NCBI GenBank assembly: GCA_002747255.1
Contig: PDUC01000009.1
Coordinates: 1 to 35,235, forward strand
Direction of reading: 5' to 3'
Source: Acidobacteriota bacterium
Lineage (GTDB): Bacteria; Acidobacteriota; Holophagae; Acanthopleuribacterales; Acanthopleuribacteraceae
DNA length: 35,235 nt
Of this stretch, positions 25,206 through 34,637 are shown piece after piece (the stretch's first letter is position 1; every line of letters begins with the position of its first letter). Below the pieces are notes generated by a model, which was given only the letters and a program-made list of their open reading frames with translations, did not search any database and had not been told where the DNA came from. The position numbers were made by a program, and so were the translations under genes.

Positions 25206-27352
25206 GAACTTTGAACTCCTTCTATGATTTTTCGCTCGTCACGCATGGTACTCAGTACATACTCGACATCTTTGAAACTGATTTTAAAGCGTTTGCGTTT
25301 GAGCGATTTTCTTTCCAGTTGTTGATTGATAAGTGAAACACAAATTTTCTGGATTAAAAAGGGTTGGCAGCCGCTTTCCTGAATGATGAGATCGATGGCT
25401 GGTTCTTCAAAGGTGAAGACGCCTTTCACTGGCACCGTAATGAGATCTCGTGCCGCTTTTTCTTGGATATAGGTCATGGGGATTTCTTCAAAAAAGTTGT
25501 ACCAGGGCGAACCGCTGCTTTCCCAGTGTTTCTTCAAGTGAATTCCAGCCATGATACTGGAGAGGTGATCTGAAAAGGTCTTCATGAAGATACCCCGCAA
25601 CTTTTGATTTGTCTTTTCGCTGAAATCGTTGATGGCATCCACTTCATCCATGAGAAAGACAATGTGGATGTGCTTTGGGTTCCTGTCTTGCAGGTGTTCA
25701 ATGATCATTTTAAGGTCTTTGGAAAATTGACGGCTTGTGTAGGATTCTTGGGTATCCTCAAAGGAAAGGGCCAGTTCACTTTCGAGTTCCGGGTAAGAGG
25801 AAAGCGTTTCACCCATGATAATGTGAAAGAGATCCTGTTCCTTGACACCTTGAAGGTCAATGAAAACGGGAAAGAACGTGGCATTGGGGTTTTGAGATAA
25901 TTTGAGACGGTCGTGAAGCTGGTGGAGCAGACTGGTTTTGCCAATTCGCCTTTGTCCAAAAATCATGAGGCAATTGTTCTGAATGAGTTTCTCAATGCGA
26001 GCCATCAACTTTTCGCGGCCAAAGAACATATCTTTTTCCAACACAGGGACCCCGGCAATGTAGGGGTTGAAGTGATTGAGGATGGCGCGTTTCCTTTTCC
26101 TGCCGGCACGGATGAACAGAAACAGGACATACAGGACAATGAGAAGACTCAAAGAAATATAGAACAACGGGGAAAGATACCAGGGGCGCTGGATTTGAAA
26201 GGCGGATTCCTTCCGCACCAGATTACCACGCTCATCTGTAATCTGGACTTCAGCTACGCCGCTTCCATAGGGCAGTGATTCAAATGTTTTTTCAAATGAA
26301 GCGGTTCTCATACCTGAAAAAAGCTTGTGCTGCAGTTCAAACTTCTGGTTTCCCGCAGAGATAAAACCCTGCTGAAAGCCATTGGGCGTGAGGAATTGCC
26401 CTGCGCAAGAAAGGTTTCTGTTTTGAACCTGTACCGTCAGCGTGACCTCAGGTTGCAGGTCCAGGCTGTTCCTGGTTTCGGATTGAGTGCGAAGATTCCG
26501 AAGTTCAACACTGAGATTGGAAATCTCCAATTGATCGCGTTCAAGAAGTTTCTCCAGGTCAGTCCTTTCCTGCTGCATTTTGGCAATCAGTTTTTCGATT
26601 TCTTGATCTTTTGTCGATTCCTCAACGGATACTTCAGCAGGAACTTGAATTACAGGCTCAGGCAGCAGTTCGATAGACTGCTGGCGACTTTGAAATTCTT
26701 CGGTACTCAGGATGGGCTTCATGGCCTTGAGCAGGGCTTGAGCCTGGGTTTTGTCTCCAGCTTGAATTAAATCTTCAAGTGTTTTGCGGTATTGATCCAG
26801 CCAGCCGTCCATTTGGAGTTTCTTCTCGTGAAGATTGCTGTGTCTTAAAAGAAGGTTCTCCATATCGGTTTTTTCCTGCCCGTTGAAGTGTTCCAGCAGG
26901 GAACTGGCCAGCGTGAAATTTTGAACACCCAAGGCTTGTAGAAAACTGAGTTTTCTGTCAATAGCCAATTGAATGGACTCGTATTTTTCGTTCTTCTCTT
27001 TGACATAATCCAGGTAGGCTTCAATGATGGGTGACAGCCGATCCATGTAAATGGCACTGCTGTTTACGACCTCGCCTTCCAGAGCTTTTTGAGCTTTTCG
27101 ATAAGCCTCTTCCAGGTTCCCCAGCCTGTGGTGCGAGAGAGCCAGGTAGTAGTATGGTTTGTATTCAATGGTTTGCACAGCACGCGTAAAGGCCTTTTTT
27201 CGGGGTGTTTCTTTTGCTTCCACAGCGTGTTGCAGGAGGGGGATAGCCTGTTCGTATCGACCTTCCTTAAATAATTTCTCTCCCTGTTCAAAGTTCTCAT
27301 ACCAGGTGAGATGCTGATCAATCAGTACAAAAAATAACAAGCTAAGGATCAT
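25202..27352 (-). CDS. Periplasmic TPR, membrane helix and cytoplasmic ATPase protein
   Basis: 716 residues from ATG 27352, preceded by GGAGG (a TTG four codons upstream would swallow that site). The order is an N-terminal signal or anchor (MILSLLFFVL), TPR-like helices (~18-110) with EQGEKLFKEGRYEQAIPLLQ, helical region, coiled coil (~245-292), a beta-rich Ig-like segment (~300-390), a membrane helix (~395-416) followed by RAGRKRKR, and a cytoplasmic P-loop ATPase. The ATPase has the NPYIAG..VLEKDMFFGRE lead-in, Walker A FGQRRIGKTS (465-474) and Walker B IVFLMDE (564-570). It overlaps the barrel gene before it and the ATPase gene after it by ATGA. A sensor or assembly ATPase of the inner membrane is inferred. 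Confidence 0.85.
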   Translation of the reverse strand: MILSLLFFVLIDQHLTWYENFEQGEKLFKEGRYEQAIPLLQHAVEAKETPRKKAFTRAVQTIEYKPYYYLALSHHRLGNLEEAYRKAQKALEGEVVNSSAIYMDRLSPIIEAYLDYVKEKNEKYESIQLAIDRKLSFLQALGVQNFTLASSLLEHFNGQEKTDMENLLLRHSNLHEKKLQMDGWLDQYRKTLEDLIQAGDKTQAQALLKAMKPILSTEEFQSRQQSIELLPEPVIQVPAEVSVEESTKDQEIEKLIAKMQQERTDLEKLLERDQLEISNLSVELRNLRTQSETRNSLDLQPEVTLTVQVQNRNLSCAGQFLTPNGFQQGFISAGNQKFELQHKLFSGMRTASFEKTFESLPYGSGVAEVQITDERGNLVRKESAFQIQRPWYLSPLFYISLSLLIVLYVLFLFIRAGRKRKRAILNHFNPYIAGVPVLEKDMFFGREKLMARIEKLIQNNCLMIFGQRRIGKTSLLHQLHDRLKLSQNPNATFFPVFIDLQGVKEQDLFHIIMGETLSSYPELESELALSFEDTQESYTSRQFSKDLKMIIEHLQDRNPKHIHIVFLMDEVDAINDFSEKTNQKLRGIFMKTFSDHLSSIMAGIHLKKHWESSGSPWYNFFEEIPMTYIQEKAARDLITVPVKGVFTFEEPAIDLIIQESGCQPFLIQKICVSLINQQLERKSLKRKRFKISFKDVEYVLSTMRDERKIIEGVQSS

Positions 27353-28617
27353 TTTTTCCTCCAAAGCAGGGACGCAAGTACGGTGAGGTCGTCTCCCCAG
27401 AAATCCACCGCCAGATCCACTTCAATTTGGTTCTTTCGAGACCAGCCGATTCCAATGGTGATGTGGCTTTCTTCGTCACCTCTCTTTCGCGAGAAAAGGG
27501 ACTGCTGGATGGAGTCGGCTCCTTCGTATTGGATAAAGTGATTGGGATTGCGGTAGTATCCCGTTCTAAAAGCGAGGACAGCGTGATTCAGGGGTTTCAG
27601 GTATTCGACTCCAAAGTGGAGTTCATCAACATCGTCAGTGGTGTAATAAGCTTTTTGATCGATACCAATATTTTCGACAATCGTGAAGCCATCTTCAATA
27701 ATCTGGGTGTATTGTATGTGCTGCCAATCCAGGAGAAAGTGCAGGCCGGGACAGGGTTTGTAACTTATTCCGGCACCATGGGTATCGGGCACAACAAAGT
27801 TCACGTCTTCTGTACTTGATGAAATCGGTTGCCCGGCTGTAACAGCGGCAATGGATTCATGGAGTGCAAAAGAGGGGTTTTCACGGTACACCATACCCAT
27901 AGACCATTGATCCGAAGCGTGCCACAGCAGCCCGGCGCTCCATGTTAGAGCCTGCTCGCGTCCGTGAATTTCGGTGGTGAAAGTCTCTGAACTGAATTGA
28001 GGCAGAATAATGAGTTTCTGCTGTTGTGATCTTGAATCGATTGCGAGATTGGAAAGCCCGATCGTCATTCCCGCTTTCCATGAACCAATTCGTCTGGCCA
28101 GGCCAAATCCATAAGTTTTTCCGTTCAATCCCAGAGCGACATTTAGCGTTGCTATTTCTTCTAGACCGTTGGATAAGGAGCGGGCGGTAAAGGAGCGAGC
28201 TTGTTTTTCTTCAAGAAAATTATGGCCAAAGAGAGCCAGGTACCATTCCTTGAACCGGTAGTTCAGTGAAAAAAAGGAAAGATCCCGATCGATAACCGGT
28301 TCCTGGGTGTAGCCGAAATTGATGTTACCGCTGACAACACCGGTTATTTCCTTTTTGGTGGTGTAGGAATACTCGATGGTGATTGCGGGGTCGCGCAGAA
28401 AAGCCAGACCTGCTGGATTGGCGTAGGTTGCCGAGGCATCGTCAGCCAGCGCGATGAAAGTGGAGCCCATTCCTTTTGCTCGCGCTCCCGGAGGGGAAAA
28501 GTTGAATTGAAATTCCCGAAAGACTTCCTCGTTGGTTTGACTTAACAATGGAGCTGCAATCAGAAAAAAGCTGAGCAGGATGAGGGTTCTTCGGGGAGTG
28601 CCGTACATGGTCTTCAC
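27349..28617 (-). CDS. PorV/FadL-like outer-membrane beta-barrel protein
   Basis: The 422-residue product has a signal peptide (RRTLILLSFFLIAAPLLSQ) and an N-terminus typical of PorV/OMPP1-type barrels: GARAKGMGSTFIALADDASATYANPAGLAFL, seen here around residues 40-72. The rest alternates amphipathic strands ending VLASLLWRK. The start is GTG at 28617, 5 nt after the upstream stop; ATG 28608 is an alternative. PorV-type proteins act in type 9 secretion as shuttles, FadL-types in hydrophobic uptake; here it is co-transcribed with an exported propeller-like protein and ATPases, so a partner role is more likely than nutrient uptake (inference). Confidence 0.85.
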   Translation of the reverse strand: MKTMYGTPRRTLILLSFFLIAAPLLSQTNEEVFREFQFNFSPPGARAKGMGSTFIALADDASATYANPAGLAFLRDPAITIEYSYTTKKEITGVVSGNINFGYTQEPVIDRDLSFFSLNYRFKEWYLALFGHNFLEEKQARSFTARSLSNGLEEIATLNVALGLNGKTYGFGLARRIGSWKAGMTIGLSNLAIDSRSQQQKLIILPQFSSETFTTEIHGREQALTWSAGLLWHASDQWSMGMVYRENPSFALHESIAAVTAGQPISSSTEDVNFVVPDTHGAGISYKPCPGLHFLLDWQHIQYTQIIEDGFTIVENIGIDQKAYYTTDDVDELHFGVEYLKPLNHAVLAFRTGYYRNPNHFIQYEGADSIQQSLFSRKRGDEESHITIGIGWSRKNQIEVDLAVDFWGDDLTVLASLLWRKK

Positions 28618-28622
28618 TGGAG

Positions 28623-31600
28623 TCAGTTTTGCGTAAATAATCGATAGGCTTCCAGGTGGCCGTTATCTGAATTGTATCGGAAGCAGACACCAATGGAATC
28701 GTTGGTTACTTCTATGGTGACCGTACTTATTTGAGCGATTTCGTAATCAGACAAATTGTTAAACAGTTCGGCGATTTGCAGTAATTTTGTTTCTTTAGGT
28801 GTAAATGAAAGTTCTTTTTGACCCAGGAAGACTCCTGTTTTTGAGTAAGCTTCTGCAACGCCGGTACCCGGAATGGAAGTGCGGTTGACCAGCAGGACAT
28901 GGGTTTGAATGGAGCCGTGTTTAACACCCGGAAGAATGAGAGTGTTACCGTATTCGGGTTTTAGCGAAAAACTGGCTATCGCTTGTGAATTCTTCGTTCC
29001 AAATACAGAAACAGCGGTTGTTTTCCTTTCAGTTATGATATTAAGCCACTGGACCTCTTCATCTGCGTTTGGTGTCACGAGCAAATCATCAACACTCATG
29101 ACAAGCTTTGAAAATTCATCAATATAGCCGGACTTATCCAGAACAATAACCCCATCCTGATCATAGCCAAAAATGCGATAGTACAATAATTCAGGATCGG
29201 GATTGGAGATGGCTATTCCCTGCCAGTCCAGCAGCTCATTGTCGTTGATGACAGGAATAGGAAAGATATCGCTTGGATCGTTTTCCAGTAGAATACCAGC
29301 GGTATTTTGATTTTGAGAGAAGACGTTAAAGCCTGTGAAACCGGCATTGAGCCCACTTGCCTCGATTGCCAGCCACGGAGGTGACACCGATTGATTCAAC
29401 CCTTGGGGGATTTCATAAACGCCGTAAGCTGAATCAGGGATAGGAAGGTCGATTATCTCTTGACCGCCCCAGTTGATGTGGAATTCTGATGATCCGCCAA
29501 ATGGATGAAATTGAAGAAACAGATTGTTTTCCCAGCCTTTGTCTGAAGACGCCACGTGGGGTAAAAATGCCTCTTGATACAACCGTCCCGGAAAGGGAAT
29601 CGCGAAACGGTCTTGCCCCGTTAAGTTTCCGGAAAGAATGGGCAACAGGGGAAAACTGGACTTCACCGTAACACGATGAAGTTCGCTTAAGTCATTGAAA
29701 GCAAGGGGCCAGTCTTTCAGTGGACGACCATTGAAACGATGGATGAGATTGGAGTCCAAAAAGTAACGACCAATCAGTTGATTTTCTGCATTCCAGAAGT
29801 TCCAGCGTATGATTTCATTCTGACCGGTATTTGTGTTGAGATCGATTTCTAAATTTTCAAAGCTCGGCCAAATATACTCATTTGGCAAACTGGGACATTC
29901 AAAATCGAATTCCTGGAGCGAATAGGGCGTGTGCATGAAGAGTTTCAGGTTTTTGATAACAAGGTGGGTAGGCGGTACTCCCGTTTTAAGGCGAACCGCA
30001 GGATAAAGGAATTTCTGTTCGTCCAGATCGAGAATTTCATATTGTCCGGGTTCGGGAATGTTCTTTGAACGCACCATGGTCACAGAGTTCTGGGTTACAG
30101 ATAAATCGTACCAAAATGGATACTCACCCAGAGGTTTCGGTGAGTTCGGATCGATATGTATCATTCCGTCCTTTGTTTCGATTAAAACCGTTCCATCCAC
30201 ATGCCCTACCGCCAGTATGGGTGAAGGCGCGGTAAATACGGGCTTTTTGATTAAGTGCTCGTAATCAATGGAATAGAGCGTTTTGTTTTCATAGAACACC
30301 ACAAAATCGTTAAAAGGAAGCATGCCGCTGAAAGATTCTCCTTCTATATTTTTGAAGGATTCCATGTAAATTTTCTCTGTCCAGATGCCATTGTCGTATT
30401 TAAATAAATGGAGATTCAGGATGGTGCCTTCTTCTGTTTGTTCCGAATCATAAAAAGCAAGCAGAGATCCCGATGAAATCAGATTCTGAACACCCCTTTC
30501 ATAGAAGAAGTTTTGAGTTTGCAGCGCTTCTCCACCAAGAGCAGAGAAAAAAACGAGTTCGGTTCCCTGTAGTTCAAGATTGTTGGTGGACAGAACGAAG
30601 CCCGAAGGTGTGGAGACCATGGAAAGAATGGAAGTGGGGAACTGTTTGACAATTTGAAGACTTTCAGGTTCAACGGCCGAGTCTTCACTCCAGGGATAGC
30701 TGAACAGGGTGTTGTCCACTGCGAGAAAGAGTTGATTGTTTTCAAACAGAAACCCCTTGACCTGGTTGACGGAAGACTGAATTTGATACTGATTCAAAAG
30801 CTTGTTCTGGGACATGTCAAAGCCCAGCAGACTCCAGCTTCCCGGCAGGTCGTTAGTGTTAATCAGGAAAAGGGTTTGTTTGTACATGTGGAGCGCTGGA
30901 ATGCCATATTCCGAAACGGGTAAGTTCAGACCATCCTGGTAAGTCAATTGATTTTCACCAATTTCATACCATTCTATGGTGTCAGGGAAACGCAGGAAAA
31001 GCTGTCCTTCATCTGCACTCATGTTGAGTACGACTTTGGCTCCTTCATTTTTTAGCAGGAAGACGGTGTCGTAAATGTGTTCTTCTTCCGTTAAATTGAC
31101 AAGGAGAATGCCTTCCTGTGAATCCAGCAGCAGTTTGTCACCACTCGAGGAGACAGCGTGCGAAAAGTTATAAAAAACACTGAATTGATCTGTCTGAATG
31201 CGGTTAAACTGGAATGCCTGGTCGGTTGAGGAATCGATTCTCGAGGTAAAGAGTGAGCCGTTAAAAAGCAAAAGATTGATGCGGTTTCCAGCGACATGAA
31301 GCTGTTTGATGCGATCGTCAAACGGCCAGCTTGACAGGTGAGACCATTCAAGATCTTCTTCCAGGTAAAGCTCCAATGAGGAATTGGCTGCCACGGCCAT
31401 GAATCCGCTGTCAACCGAGAATCGTGACAAGCCCTCAATGGGCAGAAAAGAGCTTTCTGCGATCCAGGGTTTTTCATCCAGAATGCGATACTCCATGACT
31501 CCTTCGCCTTTGAGTGCGGCCAGCAGGCTTTGATTGACAACAGCCAGTTGGACAATGGTGCCGGGAACTTTGACTGTGTTGAGTATCTGCAGGTTTTGTG

Positions 31601-31775
31601 TGTCGTTGAGATCTCTTACAATTAACAAGTCGCCGCGAGATAGAAAGAGTAGCGACTCCGAAACACTGACTGTTTCATAGCGATTGGAAATCATGTCCAG
31701 ATTCTCATTGGACAGCGTGCATTCCCCGTGGAGAAGAGATCCCCAGCAAAGGGCTATAACTAGGATGAACCGCAA
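28623..31775 (-). CDS. Large exported beta-propeller-like protein
   Basis: This 1050-residue protein starts with a signal peptide (RFILVIALCWGSLLHGE). The first ~650 residues consist of repeating ~45-residue beta units with W, Y and D at blade-like spacing (for example LLIVRDLNDTQNLQILNTVK), consistent with one or two beta-propellers. The C-terminal ~350 residues look like beta-sandwich modules. No catalytic motif is seen. The start is TTG at 31775, supported by AGGAGT about 7 nt upstream and by the signal peptide beginning directly there. It is the first gene of the four-gene set running to 23736, with 5 nt to the next gene. Confidence 0.75.
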   Translation of the reverse strand: MRFILVIALCWGSLLHGECTLSNENLDMISNRYETVSVSESLLFLSRGDLLIVRDLNDTQNLQILNTVKVPGTIVQLAVVNQSLLAALKGEGVMEYRILDEKPWIAESSFLPIEGLSRFSVDSGFMAVAANSSLELYLEEDLEWSHLSSWPFDDRIKQLHVAGNRINLLLFNGSLFTSRIDSSTDQAFQFNRIQTDQFSVFYNFSHAVSSSGDKLLLDSQEGILLVNLTEEEHIYDTVFLLKNEGAKVVLNMSADEGQLFLRFPDTIEWYEIGENQLTYQDGLNLPVSEYGIPALHMYKQTLFLINTNDLPGSWSLLGFDMSQNKLLNQYQIQSSVNQVKGFLFENNQLFLAVDNTLFSYPWSEDSAVEPESLQIVKQFPTSILSMVSTPSGFVLSTNNLELQGTELVFFSALGGEALQTQNFFYERGVQNLISSGSLLAFYDSEQTEEGTILNLHLFKYDNGIWTEKIYMESFKNIEGESFSGMLPFNDFVVFYENKTLYSIDYEHLIKKPVFTAPSPILAVGHVDGTVLIETKDGMIHIDPNSPKPLGEYPFWYDLSVTQNSVTMVRSKNIPEPGQYEILDLDEQKFLYPAVRLKTGVPPTHLVIKNLKLFMHTPYSLQEFDFECPSLPNEYIWPSFENLEIDLNTNTGQNEIIRWNFWNAENQLIGRYFLDSNLIHRFNGRPLKDWPLAFNDLSELHRVTVKSSFPLLPILSGNLTGQDRFAIPFPGRLYQEAFLPHVASSDKGWENNLFLQFHPFGGSSEFHINWGGQEIIDLPIPDSAYGVYEIPQGLNQSVSPPWLAIEASGLNAGFTGFNVFSQNQNTAGILLENDPSDIFPIPVINDNELLDWQGIAISNPDPELLYYRIFGYDQDGVIVLDKSGYIDEFSKLVMSVDDLLVTPNADEEVQWLNIITERKTTAVSVFGTKNSQAIASFSLKPEYGNTLILPGVKHGSIQTHVLLVNRTSIPGTGVAEAYSKTGVFLGQKELSFTPKETKLLQIAELFNNLSDYEIAQISTVTIEVTNDSIGVCFRYNSDNGHLEAYRLFTQN

Positions 31776-32212
31776 AAAATACTCCTGATCTGTTTAGTCG
31801 ATGAAACCGCTTGTGTTTCAGGTTGTTTTGAATCGTTTTCGTAACTGCTTGTTTGCCGCTTTTACTAAAGGGTACCGCCTGCAGTGACATGTCGAATGTC
31901 ATAGTATAGCACAAGTGAAAGCATCTTATAGCATTCGTAACGGTTTAGTAGCAAACATCAGGCCAGGGATTCTCAGAATCCACTTGCTATCTCATGTCAG
32001 TTGGCTTATTCTAAGGCATATTGCCCGGATTCCTTTGCAGAAGCCGTAGATACCTTTGTGACAAGATTTTACGATTTTTTTGCTGGTGTACTTGTTGTTT
32101 ATTCATGTGAAATCACCGAATAGAGCATTGAAAACCAATCTGAATAAAGTGTCCTTCGCGAGAAAATGGGCGATTCACTGAAAGCTTGAAATTGTATGGA
32201 GAGGTGTAAAGA
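31776..32212. promoter_or_regulatory. Divergent intergenic region with a 17-bp palindrome
   Basis: This 437-bp region separates divergent transcription units and must hold both promoters. TGACAT (31885-31890) and ATGTCA (31896-31901) form an inverted repeat with a 5-nt spacer, followed by TAGTATAG. It could be an operator for the minus-strand operon or the FadL gene. No confident -35/-10 pair is assigned. Confidence 0.35.
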
Positions 32213-33547
32213 ATGAGAAGCATTAAATATGGTGTAATGACAAGTGTGTTTTTGGCGTGCATGAGCCTGTTTGGTGGAGGATTTGGTCTTTTTGAACACA
32301 GTACGAAAGCGCTGGGTATGGGCGGAGCCTTTGTTGCCAGGGCAGATAACGCCACAGCCATTTACTTCAATCCGGCAGGAATAACTCAGCTCGAGGGCTT
32401 GAGTTGGGCTCTTACCACCAGTCCCATTCAGCCTAATGTGTCCCTTACAGACATGGGCGGTAATCAATATAAGGTAGATAGTTCACTTACAGTGATTCCT
32501 TCTCTTTATTTGACTTATCAATTATCAGATCAGTTCTGGCTGGGAGTGGGATCCTATGTTCCCTTTGGCTTGGCAACAAAGATGGAAGAGAACTGGGCTG
32601 GTCGATACAATTCGCACAATGCGGAAGCTTCTTCGCTGAACCTCAATTTGAATTTGGCCTATAAGGTGAACGATCACCTGTCTCTGGCCTTTGGGCTCGA
32701 TGCTCAAATGTTCGATGTGACGCTCGAACAGAAAATCCTTCCTTCAGCGATTGTTTATTCACAAAGGGAAGGTATCATGGCCGGCTTACTGGCTCAGGGC
32801 ATGGATGCAGCCACTGCCGAATATGTTTTCAACACCCAGTTTCTGGCCCCTTCAGCTGAACTGAAGGATATCAATCAGGAAATCTCAGGTGATAAAACCT
32901 GTTTGGGCTACAATTTAGCTCTTCACTACAAACCAAACGATTTTGTTTCGATGGGTGTATCCTACCGGTCTTCAGTGGATTATGACATTGATGGTAAAGC
33001 CAAGTACAGAGATGTAACTCAAGGTTTTATTTTCCCCTTTGAATCCATTTTTTATGATGCTCCCGGTCTGGCCAAGATCGAATTGCCATCTTTTCTGTAT
33101 TTTGGATTCGCTTACTTTCCCAACGAGAAACTCTGTTTTGAAATCGATGCCTGGCAATCGGGCTGGTCCACTTACGATGTTTTGGATGTTTTTATAGAAA
33201 ATGGTCTTCAGAGTGTTCAGACGATCAAAAACTGGGACGATGTGTGGATGTTTCGTGCGGGTTGTGAATATGTTATCAACGATTCATGGTATGCAACTTT
33301 AGGCTATCTGTACGACGAATCACCTATCCCTGATGAGCACATGGATTTCACGCTGCCTGCAAGTGACAGGGATGTCTATAGCTTTGGTATTGGTTTCACA
33401 AAAGGGAACTACTGCTTTGAGGCCTCCTACGGCTACCTCAAGCTCCAGGATCGACATGTGGAAGCGCGACCCAGTGAGTTCATCCTGGAGATGGATATCG
33501 AGGGAAATGTCAATCTCTACAGCATTGGGGTAACCTATAAGAAATAA
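32213..33547 (+). CDS. FadL/OMPP1-family outer-membrane transporter
   Basis: The 444-residue product has a signal peptide (SIKYGVMTSVFLACMSLFGGG) and the FadL-type N-terminus GLFEHSTKALGMGGAFVARADNATAIYFNPAGIT, with the NPAG motif near residue 49. The strand-rich body shows LGVGSYVPFGLATKMEENWAGRY, a classic FadL family segment, and MGVSYRS, and it ends YSIGVTYKK. The family moves hydrophobic molecules such as long-chain fatty acids or aromatics across the outer membrane. ATG 32213 follows GGAGAGG. It is longer in one loop (~185-235) than simple FadL models. It appears monocistronic. Confidence 0.93.
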   Translation: MRSIKYGVMTSVFLACMSLFGGGFGLFEHSTKALGMGGAFVARADNATAIYFNPAGITQLEGLSWALTTSPIQPNVSLTDMGGNQYKVDSSLTVIPSLYLTYQLSDQFWLGVGSYVPFGLATKMEENWAGRYNSHNAEASSLNLNLNLAYKVNDHLSLAFGLDAQMFDVTLEQKILPSAIVYSQREGIMAGLLAQGMDAATAEYVFNTQFLAPSAELKDINQEISGDKTCLGYNLALHYKPNDFVSMGVSYRSSVDYDIDGKAKYRDVTQGFIFPFESIFYDAPGLAKIELPSFLYFGFAYFPNEKLCFEIDAWQSGWSTYDVLDVFIENGLQSVQTIKNWDDVWMFRAGCEYVINDSWYATLGYLYDESPIPDEHMDFTLPASDRDVYSFGIGFTKGNYCFEASYGYLKLQDRHVEARPSEFILEMDIEGNVNLYSIGVTYKK

Positions 33548-33713
33548 GAAGAACCGGGCTTGGTAAGTGTTGTGCCCTAAAAAATAGAGAGAACGGATGA
33601 AAGTTTGTCCCGGATCGTGTTATTCTTGTGGTTGACAGCACTTACCGGGCTCTGCCAAAAGTTTGAGAAGTAAATAGCACGAGCCCCAAAAAATCCCGTG
33701 GAACTGGTTGTTC

Positions 33714-34622
33714 ATGAAGCAGACGAAGAACGCGGATGAGGATCAGACAAAACGCCATTCGCTTGAGAAACAATCTGGGAGTAACGACATCAGCCAAGAT
33801 CGTCTGATGGCAAAGCGCTATGAAAGGCTCGCTTCATTGAAAGCGAACCTGCCTCTATACGAAGCGGATCTGAATTGTTCTCCAGAGAGTTTCAGGCACT
33901 TAATCAACTACGCCCTGGCTCTTGCAGACATAAGCCTTCAATCGGTTGGTGTAGATAAAAGTCTTGCAATCAATGGATTGGTTAACGAGGCTATTGAAAA
34001 GCAACTTGGGTCGAACTGGGAATTAGTAGAAATTACAGACAAGAAGCGATTGGACTATGAGGGTCGTTACAGAGTAGGTCAGGTGGATATTCTGGATAAA
34101 GCCTGCCTTTTGGGGTACTGGAGAATCAAAGAAATTGATGGAGAGGAACAGGAGAGACAGGTCTTTTTCCAGATAAGAGCTCAAGCCTCTGACGAGGTTG
34201 ATGTGACACCTGTTTTTTTTGAGAGCGAAGAGCGTAGGCAGCGGGAATTGAACAGGCGCCTTGCGTTGGGTTCCAGGAGTTGGAACCAGTCCGTCCCCAG
34301 GAATTCAAGTCTCGGAAAGTGGTTGATTCAGCTCAGTGGAACAGAGAGCATAGGCTGGATCGAGGGCTATAATAACCTGGGCTTTATAACCAAAACCATT
34401 GCCCAAGCCTGTGAAAAGCACGCTTTGACCCACCTGCTCCTGCCCATACAGCGAAGAGATTACGGCAACCCCGAGGCGCCCCTGCTCTTTGGCGATTTCG
34501 TGAACATATCGGGAGGCACTTTTCAATGGGAAGGCCAGGGAATTTCGCGGGGTGAACTCGTGCAAATAAGAGTCCGCGGTCAATTGATCGTAGAAGTGAA
34601 AATCCTGCCACTTCGCGAGTAA
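33714..34622 (+). CDS. Hypothetical protein, family not recognised
   Basis: The 302-residue product is taken from ATG 33714; the open frame extends two codons further to a TTG, with no advantage. It has no signal peptide or membrane helix. The first ~50 residues are charged and probably disordered. The middle (~60-190) contains a helical section (LINYALALADISLQ) and a beta-rich part (VFFQIRAQASDEVDVTPVFFE). The C-terminal part has WLIQLSGTESIGWIEGYNNLGF and FVNISGGTFQWEGQGISRGE. No catalytic motif is clear. It lies between the FadL gene and a repeat array and may be a solitary cytoplasmic protein. Confidence 0.6.
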   Translation: MKQTKNADEDQTKRHSLEKQSGSNDISQDRLMAKRYERLASLKANLPLYEADLNCSPESFRHLINYALALADISLQSVGVDKSLAINGLVNEAIEKQLGSNWELVEITDKKRLDYEGRYRVGQVDILDKACLLGYWRIKEIDGEEQERQVFFQIRAQASDEVDVTPVFFESEERRQRELNRRLALGSRSWNQSVPRNSSLGKWLIQLSGTESIGWIEGYNNLGFITKTIAQACEKHALTHLLLPIQRRDYGNPEAPLLFGDFVNISGGTFQWEGQGISRGELVQIRVRGQLIVEVKILPLRE

Positions 34623-34637
34623 AGTCTAAAAAAAAAG

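Noticed and set aside
33632-33637. Perfect TTGACA upstream of the unrecognised gene
   Set aside because: No -10-like hexamer lies at 16-18 nt, so I do not call a promoter.
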